From a virus: a stretch of DNA of 32,055 bases. Under the pieces are notes generated by a model that did no database searches, had not been told where the DNA came from, and worked only from the letters and a program-made list of their open reading frames with translations. The translations under genes and the position numbers were made by a program. The stretch spans positions 1-32,055 of the IMG/VR virus record IMGVR_UViG_3300043409_000891; one strand, given 5' to 3'. Position 1 is the first letter of the stretch; every line of letters begins with the position of its first letter. Shown one piece after another: positions 27,868 through 32,055 of this stretch.

Positions 27868-29097
27868 ATGAATCACGAGCAAAGGCTGGATATTGCAGCG
27901 GCGAAGCTGGCCATTCGCCAACCGTTTATCGCCACGATCTTTAGCGGGTTGCGGCGCGAGATATCCGACACCGTACCTACGGCGGCGGTGAAGGGAATGC
28001 ACCTGCGGTTTAACCCGCTGTTCATGGACGTGCTGGACGACGAGGAGCTGCTGTTCGTAGCAGCACATGAGGCGATGCACCCAGCGTTGCTTCACTCATA
28101 CAGGGTGGGCGACAGGCAACCGGGGCTGTGGAATACGGCGGCAGACGCCACGATCAACCCACAGTTGATTGAGTCGGGGTTGAAGATGCCTGTGTGGGAT
28201 GACAAGAAGTTTGCGATGTTCCCCGAAGCCAAGGCGGAGGGGAAGAAGAAGGGGGACCCCTTCGGTGTGCTGATCGACTGGGTGAAGGGCGACATGGACT
28301 CGGAAGTCGTGTACCAGAAACTTATCGAAGAGCAGGAGAAGAAGGAGAAGGACAAGCCCGAGGACGGCAGCGGTGACGGCAGCGGTGACGGTGACCCGAA
28401 GGGAGGGTGGGGTAACTCCGGGGATCTGGAAGCCGCTGATGGCGCGGGGGGTGAGGGAGATGCGCAGTCCGAGGCAGAGGTCCGTGTGTTGGTGTCTCAA
28501 GCTGCCCGCACGGCGTTCGCTTCGGGGGACAAGTCCGCTCTCATACAGCGTATCTTGGGTGTGTGCAGTCAGTCGGACACGGACTGGAAGGACGAGACGC
28601 GTTCGATGATGACCGAGTCATCGCGCAATGACTACTCGTACCGCCGGTTCTCTCGTCGGTTCCTGTACACGGGTGTCTACCTGCCCTCACTGTGGTCGGA
28701 GAGTCTGGGTACGCTGGGTGTGGGTATCGACACGTCCGGGTCCATGACCGAGAGCCAGCTGGCAGCTATCGAGAAGAACCTTCGCATCATCATCGAGGAC
28801 TGCGCCCCCGACCGGGTCATCGTCGTCTACTGTGATGCAGAGATCAACAAGACGGTCGTCTTCGAGAAGGGCGAGGAGCTTGTGCTGGAGATGTGCGGCG
28901 GTGGCGGCACCGACATGCGGAAGATTACGGACTACTTCAGTGGAGTAGAGGAGCGACTGGCCGGGGTGATTGTGTTCACTGACCTGTACACGCCGTTCCC
29001 TACGGTCGAGCCCGACTACACGCTGTTGTGGGGTGCGGTCAACGCGGACCGGAGCACGAAGCCGCCGGTTGGGCGCAGGGTTGAGGTGAAGGTATGA
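27868..29097 (+). CDS. VWA-domain protein with N-terminal metallopeptidase-like domain
   Basis: The 409-residue product (ATG 27868, GGAGG five bases upstream) is the likely partner of the MoxR ATPase. Residues 64-72 read VAAHEAMH, an HExxH zinc-type motif (His68, Glu69, His72), as in the putative metallopeptidase domain that precedes DUF2201-type VWA regions. A Lys/Glu stretch and Gly-rich, Asp-rich linker (about 150-200) separates it from the VWA domain. MIDAS elements there are DTSGS (288-292), GGGTDM (345-350) and FTDLY (370-374). MoxR-VWA pairs activate or remodel protein or metal-cofactor complexes; the target in this phage is unknown. Length is normal for the family. Confidence 0.88.
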   Translation: MNHEQRLDIAAAKLAIRQPFIATIFSGLRREISDTVPTAAVKGMHLRFNPLFMDVLDDEELLFVAAHEAMHPALLHSYRVGDRQPGLWNTAADATINPQLIESGLKMPVWDDKKFAMFPEAKAEGKKKGDPFGVLIDWVKGDMDSEVVYQKLIEEQEKKEKDKPEDGSGDGSGDGDPKGGWGNSGDLEAADGAGGEGDAQSEAEVRVLVSQAARTAFASGDKSALIQRILGVCSQSDTDWKDETRSMMTESSRNDYSYRRFSRRFLYTGVYLPSLWSESLGTLGVGIDTSGSMTESQLAAIEKNLRIIIEDCAPDRVIVVYCDAEINKTVVFEKGEELVLEMCGGGGTDMRKITDYFSGVEERLAGVIVFTDLYTPFPTVEPDYTLLWGAVNADRSTKPPVGRRVEVKV

Positions 29098-29396
29098 GCG
29101 CCGTGATTATGCCCCGGCATGTGGGGGCCAACATGATCGAGATGCAATACCCCGACGAGGCCCTCGTGCTGTTTAGCTACGGGACACCCGTGGCTGCGTG
29201 GATACGGGGGCCCGATAGGTTCCTGCGTACAACTGCTAAACACAGCAACACAACGGGGCGGCACATCGCCAAGTGGTTCCGGCTGTTCGGGGTCGCTAGT
29301 CCCCAACTGATCCCGCAGGAGTACATCGACGCCCTCGCATCATGTAGTCCAAAGGTATGGGCGTTACGAGATGCAATCAAAGAACTAGGAGCATGA
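29094..29396 (+). CDS. Small conserved phage protein (DUF8033-like)
   Basis: The 100-residue product starts at the ATGA overlap with the VWA gene. FSYGTPVAAWIRGPDRFLRT and the tight KHSNTTGRHIAKWFR block (S-TT-rHI-kW) are typical of a small phage family that I remember as DUF8033, usually in early regions. The second half has PQEYIDALASCSPKVWALRD. The role is not known. It ends two bases before the next ATG, with GGAG ahead of it. Confidence 0.6.
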   Translation: MSAVIMPRHVGANMIEMQYPDEALVLFSYGTPVAAWIRGPDRFLRTTAKHSNTTGRHIAKWFRLFGVASPQLIPQEYIDALASCSPKVWALRDAIKELGA

Positions 29397-29397
29397 C

Positions 29398-29667
29398 ATG
29401 GAACAAAAAGACGTAAGGGCGCTGTTCGAACGTGTTCAGCGTATCGAGGCCCGCATGGTCCGGGGCTTCACGGAGTTGGGTGTGGTCGTAACAGATGACG
29501 ACGGATGGTGTCGCATCGACCATGGGAAGTACACGGTCCACCTCAAAGGCGGGGGGAAGAGCTTCAAGGCGGTGCAGATCGCCCTTCTCAACGACGGGGC
29601 CCGGACCGGGGATGTGTACGAAGTGTCCGTCGCGGGTGTCCGCGTCGGTTCAGTCATCGCACTCTAA
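29398..29667 (+). CDS. Small protein of unknown function
   Basis: The 89-residue product has a helical N-terminus (EQKDVRALFERVQRIEARMV) and a beta-rich C-terminal half (TVHLKGGGKSFKAVQIALLN, DVYEVSVAGVRVGSVIAL). CTAGGAGCATGAC precedes the ATG. No family was recognised. The compact helix-plus-strand layout suggests a small binding domain. Confidence 0.55.
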   Translation: MEQKDVRALFERVQRIEARMVRGFTELGVVVTDDDGWCRIDHGKYTVHLKGGGKSFKAVQIALLNDGARTGDVYEVSVAGVRVGSVIAL

Positions 29668-29690
29668 CTAAAAAACTAGGAGCACTACAA

Positions 29691-30020
29691 ATGGACCAAG
29701 CAGAGATGTTGTCCCTCTTCGGGGGGATGTACGACAAGCTGGTGAACGACGTGGCAGCGAAGGTGATCTCGTTGCAGACCCAGAACAACGGGCTGGACAC
29801 GCTCAAGGAGCACATCGCGGAAGCCGTGAAGGCGCAGATCGGCACCGACATTGAGGACGCCGTGCGTGACTACGATTTCAGCGATGCAGTCGACAGCGCT
29901 ATGTCGGACTTCGACTTTGGGCTGGACGACGTCGTCAGCGAGTACCTCTCCGGGCGCACCGGCAAAGACGCCCTGAAAGACGCGCTCCGGTCGTGCGACT
30001 TCACCGTGTCCGTATCGTAA
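29691..30020 (+). CDS. Acidic helical protein of unknown function
   Basis: The 109-residue product starts at ATG 29691 with CTAGGAGCACTACA upstream; longer frames lie over the previous gene and are unlikely. It begins MDQAEMLSLFGGMYDKLVND and continues with a helix VISLQTQNNGLDTLKEHIAE and an Asp-rich region with YDFSDAVDSAMSDFDFGLDD (DFDF-type repeats). Strong negative charge is typical of DNA-mimic or protein-inhibitor phage proteins, but no family was recognised. Confidence 0.55.
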   Translation: MDQAEMLSLFGGMYDKLVNDVAAKVISLQTQNNGLDTLKEHIAEAVKAQIGTDIEDAVRDYDFSDAVDSAMSDFDFGLDDVVSEYLSGRTGKDALKDALRSCDFTVSVS

Positions 30021-30043
30021 GAACAAACCACAAGGAGCGTCAC

Positions 30044-30658
30044 ATGAAACGCAAATCCCCACGAAGTGTTTTCACTACGGCCGTACTATCATTCATCCGG
30101 CTTAACGGAGGGAGCAACGTGCTCAACGTCCATGCAGGATTTCCGGACGTCACTATCAAGGCCGTATCCAACAGCTTGTCGTCGCTGTGGAATGGAAATT
30201 ACCTAACCCGCGTCAAGGGGGTGACGAAGAACGTCAGCGGTCAGACCCTGTACGACTACACGGCTAAAACCATCGCACCCAAGCGGGCCAAGCCAGTCCT
30301 GTTGTGGAAAGACATTATCGCTGTCACCCCAGAGGAAGACGAAGCGATGAGCAAACTAGCGATGAACATAGACGCCCACTCCTCTGGGCATCAGTTTGAT
30401 ATACCCAAGTCCATCCTCGACGAAGCCCAAGAGATCATCTACGGCGACCGTGAGAAAACCTACGGGGCCCCGGACAAGAACCTCAAGATGATCGGTGACC
30501 TGTGGGCTGCATACAGTGGAGTACCGTTCACTGCCGAGGATGTGTGCAACATGATGATCTTGCTGAAGGTGGCACGCCTCGCTAACGACCCCAAGCACCG
30601 CGACAGTCAGGTTGACCTGTGCGGTTACGCGGCACTCATGGAGAGGATACAGAAATGA
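30044..30658 (+). CDS. Winged-helix-like N-terminus plus DUF6378-like C-terminus
   Basis: The 204-residue product starts at ATG 30044 behind AAGGAGCGTCAC. The first ~80 residues look like a winged helix: FTTAVLSFIRLNGGSNVLNV, a second helix VTIKAVSNSLSSLWNGNYLT and a wing RVKGVTKNVSGQTLYDYT. The last ~90 residues read SILDEAQEIIYGDREKTYGA, DLWAAYSGVPFTAEDVCNMM and LLKVARLANDPKHRDSQVDL CGYAALMERI. This is the phage DUF6378 signature (YGDRE-YG ... WAAY ... K-aRL ... D-vDl-GYaal). Combining a DNA-binding domain with DUF6378 is notable. The function is unknown. Confidence 0.7.
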   Translation: MKRKSPRSVFTTAVLSFIRLNGGSNVLNVHAGFPDVTIKAVSNSLSSLWNGNYLTRVKGVTKNVSGQTLYDYTAKTIAPKRAKPVLLWKDIIAVTPEEDEAMSKLAMNIDAHSSGHQFDIPKSILDEAQEIIYGDREKTYGAPDKNLKMIGDLWAAYSGVPFTAEDVCNMMILLKVARLANDPKHRDSQVDLCGYAALMERIQK

Positions 30659-30897
30659 AAATTAACGGGCAGCAAGTAGAGGGTGCGGAGTTTGCCTTTG
30701 ATTCTTGCCACAAAATTTATGTGTGCGAAACCAAGGACGACAGGGAGGCTGCTGAAGAGTGTGATTACGAGATACACCCGGTAGAAGCTATCGAGACCGC
30801 TTACGACGGTAGCTGCCCCCTGAGATTCATCAGTAATTGGGGTTTGACTAAACATTACGTCAGACAAAGTGAACACGCTGTTTTTGAGGAGGTGTGA
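30655..30897 (+). CDS. Small acidic protein of unknown function
   Basis: The 80-residue product starts at the ATGA overlap. It has four Cys (SCHKIYVC, EECDY, SCPLRF) and many Glu/Asp residues, with a C-terminal WGLTKHYVRQSEHAVFEEV. Cys spacing does not form a clear zinc finger. It is expressed in the coupled operon; the next gene has GAGGAGG seven bases upstream, inside this gene's end. Confidence 0.5.
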   Translation: MKINGQQVEGAEFAFDSCHKIYVCETKDDREAAEECDYEIHPVEAIETAYDGSCPLRFISNWGLTKHYVRQSEHAVFEEV

Positions 30898-30898
30898 G

Positions 30899-31126
30899 AT
30901 GAAAGAAACCCTGAACTGGGGTGACCTACGCGTCCTCGGGCGCACCGACAAAGGGGGGCGGTGGTTCCCAAACCCCAATATAGCGGAGTACTTCAACTCC
31001 ATCCGGAGTCCGTCCCGTGCGTGGCCTCACAGTTACGCCCGAGCCGCGCAAACTAGCAAATTTGCCAACTGGCTGTTTGATAATCGGGCGGAGTTGGCTC
31101 AACGATTTTTTAAGGAACTGAAATGA
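30899..31126 (+). CDS. Small basic protein of unknown function
   Basis: The 75-residue product starts at ATG 30899 behind GAGGAGGTGTGAG, the best ribosome site in this stretch. It is rich in Trp, Arg and Asn: LNWGDLRVLGRTDKGGRWFP, then YFNSIRSPSRAWPHSYARAA and a C-terminal helix FANWLFDNRAELAQRFFKEL. No family was recognised. It overlaps the next gene by ATGA. Confidence 0.5.
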   Translation: MKETLNWGDLRVLGRTDKGGRWFPNPNIAEYFNSIRSPSRAWPHSYARAAQTSKFANWLFDNRAELAQRFFKELK

Positions 31127-31299
31127 CCGTCAAATTAAACAAGGCGCACCGCGAAGACGCGGACGCTCTAAGGGCGCTGTTCCGTAAGTGGATGAACAAA
31201 CCCAGCTTGTCGTCAGTGCAGGCCCACGAGGATTGGGACGCGGAGTTTGCCGAGTCCGTCATCGTTGTGATGACGCTACAAGAACTGGAGATGAAATGA
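31123..31299 (+). CDS. Small helical protein of unknown function
   Basis: The 58-residue product is charged and helical: KLNKAHREDADALRALFRKW, MNKPSLSSVQAHEDWDAEFA, ESVIVVMTLQELEMK. It starts and ends in ATGA overlaps (31123 and 31296), so it is clearly part of the translation-coupled chain. No motif is recognised. Confidence 0.5.
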   Translation: MTVKLNKAHREDADALRALFRKWMNKPSLSSVQAHEDWDAEFAESVIVVMTLQELEMK

Positions 31300-31628
31300 A
31301 AACGAGCGAACTGACAGGCACCGCTCTTGATTGGGCGGTGACGAAGTGCGAGGAAGTAAAGATCGGGCAGCCAGAGGGACGCACGTTTGCGTTCGAATGG
31401 TCGCTGATGCACGATGTAGGCGACATGATCTACTCAACCGACTGGGCGCAAGGTGGCCCGATCATTGAGCGGGAAGGGATCGGCATAGATCTCTGGGGCA
31501 ACGATAAATGGGTGGCGAATTACTGCGAAGCAGAACAGTACGGCCCCACGCCGCTGATCGCAGCCATGAGAGCGTTCGTTGCCAGCAAGTTGGGCGACGA
31601 GGTTGACGTACCGGAGGAACTGAAATGA
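31296..31628 (+). CDS. NinX-like protein (DUF2591)
   Basis: The 110-residue product starts MKTSELTGTALDWAVTKCEE, the clear signature of the DUF2591/NinX family of phage proteins (MKtseLtG-aLdwAVa). Later blocks YSTDWAQGGPIIEREGIGID LW and YGPTPLIAAMRAFVASKLGD also belong to it. NinX genes are part of early or middle operons of lambda-like phages, but their role is unproved. It overlaps both neighbours by ATGA. Confidence 0.8.
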   Translation: MKTSELTGTALDWAVTKCEEVKIGQPEGRTFAFEWSLMHDVGDMIYSTDWAQGGPIIEREGIGIDLWGNDKWVANYCEAEQYGPTPLIAAMRAFVASKLGDEVDVPEELK

Positions 31629-31816
31629 AACCAAGAACCCTGAAGACCAAGGTCAACCAGAAGACGGTGGACAAGATTACTGTTTTGGTTGATGCCATTG
31701 CGGATGACGCTTACTGTGTGGAGTGCAAGGGGGCTGAGATTGAGCAGTTCCTTATCAACACGGCTTGTAGGTTGCAGATGATCGAAGCCATTATCTATAC
31801 GAGGGCGCAGAAATGA
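31625..31816 (+). CDS. Small helical protein of unknown function
   Basis: The 63-residue product begins MKPRTLKTKVNQKTVDKITV and continues LVDAIADDAYCVECKGAEIE QFLINTACRLQM. It has an N-terminal basic helix, a CxxC pair (CVEC) in the middle and an amphipathic C-terminal helix. ATGA overlaps mark both ends. No family was recognised. Confidence 0.5.
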   Translation: MKPRTLKTKVNQKTVDKITVLVDAIADDAYCVECKGAEIEQFLINTACRLQMIEAIIYTRAQK

Positions 31817-31950
31817 AACCACAAGAAGCAATCCGCCGCGCAGAAAACATCGTGGCAAAACCATACCAGACATTCTCCACCGACGAGGCCCGAGAGATTA
31901 TGGCGGGGCTGTTGAAGGCGTTGGACGAGAAAGCACTGGAGGCGAAATGA
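31813..31950 (+). CDS. Small helical protein of unknown function
   Basis: The 45-residue product MKPQEAIRRAENIVAKPYQT, then FSTDEAREIMAGLLKALDEK ALEAK is two charged helices with a Pro-Tyr turn. The start (31813) and stop overlap neighbours by ATGA. It is short but well supported by coupling. Confidence 0.45.
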   Translation: MKPQEAIRRAENIVAKPYQTFSTDEAREIMAGLLKALDEKALEAK

Positions 31951-32055
31951 CTCAAGCCGAGAAGCTAGAAGCAGCCATCAAGTGGTTGGACACACGGTGG
32001 GTTCTGCACTTGCAGAACCGAGTGCCTAAATTAAAAGAAGCCCTGCCGGATGTGT
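31947..32055 (+). CDS. Small helical protein, cut off by the right edge
   Basis: The first 36 codons read MTQAEKLEAAIKWLDTRWVL, then HLQNRVPKLKEALPDV. The ATG overlaps the previous TGA, and the 3' end lies outside the window. The start is amphipathic helical. No family can be assigned from this piece. Confidence 0.45.
   Translation, partial: MTQAEKLEAAIKWLDTRWVLHLQNRVPKLKEALPDV

Overview
The window is part of a tailed bacteriophage genome (Caudoviricetes). It has a terminase, portal, scaffold and coat morphogenesis set, adaptor-like and fibre genes and a lysis set, but no recognisable tail sheath, tube or tape-measure gene, which points to a short-tailed (podovirus-like) virion. GC content is high, starts are ATG, GTG or TTG with Shine-Dalgarno sequences, and early promoters are of the sigma-70 type. 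A proteobacterial host is likely, but the window does not identify it. No integrase, transposase, tRNA or CRISPR was seen.

Left arm (1-19.7 kb, all minus strand, so transcribed right to left from about 19.7 kb): a KilA-N-like protein, small and large terminase, a terminator, portal, several small basic proteins (one DUF6321-like), GH24 lysozyme, a 3TM-type holin, a small helical protein, scaffold, major capsid protein, a series of small virion proteins and adaptor candidates, an S74-chaperone tail fibre, a cluster of four very small lysis- or membrane-type proteins plus a 19-codon ORF, a large tail-nozzle candidate, a GNAT-like protein, a long repeat-rich virion protein, and a cut-off gene at the left edge that fuses a YkgJ-type cysteine cluster to a PAPS-reductase-type PP-loop domain.

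Centre (19.7-22.9 kb): the divergent control region. It holds two diverged tandem copies of one gene. Each has its own sigma-70 promoter, 5' leader and strong intrinsic terminator, and they are separated by inverted repeats and a 26-bp perfect palindrome. About 1.3 kb without convincing protein genes follows. Its first half carries seven GTGTCAA/TTGACAC iteron-like boxes and small palindromes (a candidate origin or control region). Its second half begins with a near-consensus sigma-70 promoter and folds into many strong hairpins (a candidate structured non-coding RNA of about 0.5 kb).

Right arm (22.9-32.1 kb, all plus strand): a compact early-type operon of small genes, mostly joined by ATGA or GTGA overlaps. 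Its centre is a MoxR-type AAA+ ATPase, a 279-residue DUF3150-like protein and a protein with an HExxH metallopeptidase-like domain and a C-terminal VWA domain. A DUF6378-like protein, a NinX (DUF2591)-like protein and many unknowns follow. A dispersed imperfect palindrome, TACTCCA-N-TGGAGTA or the close variant TACTACACTGGAGTAG, is found ahead of several genes in this arm and the centre, but is almost absent from the structural arm.
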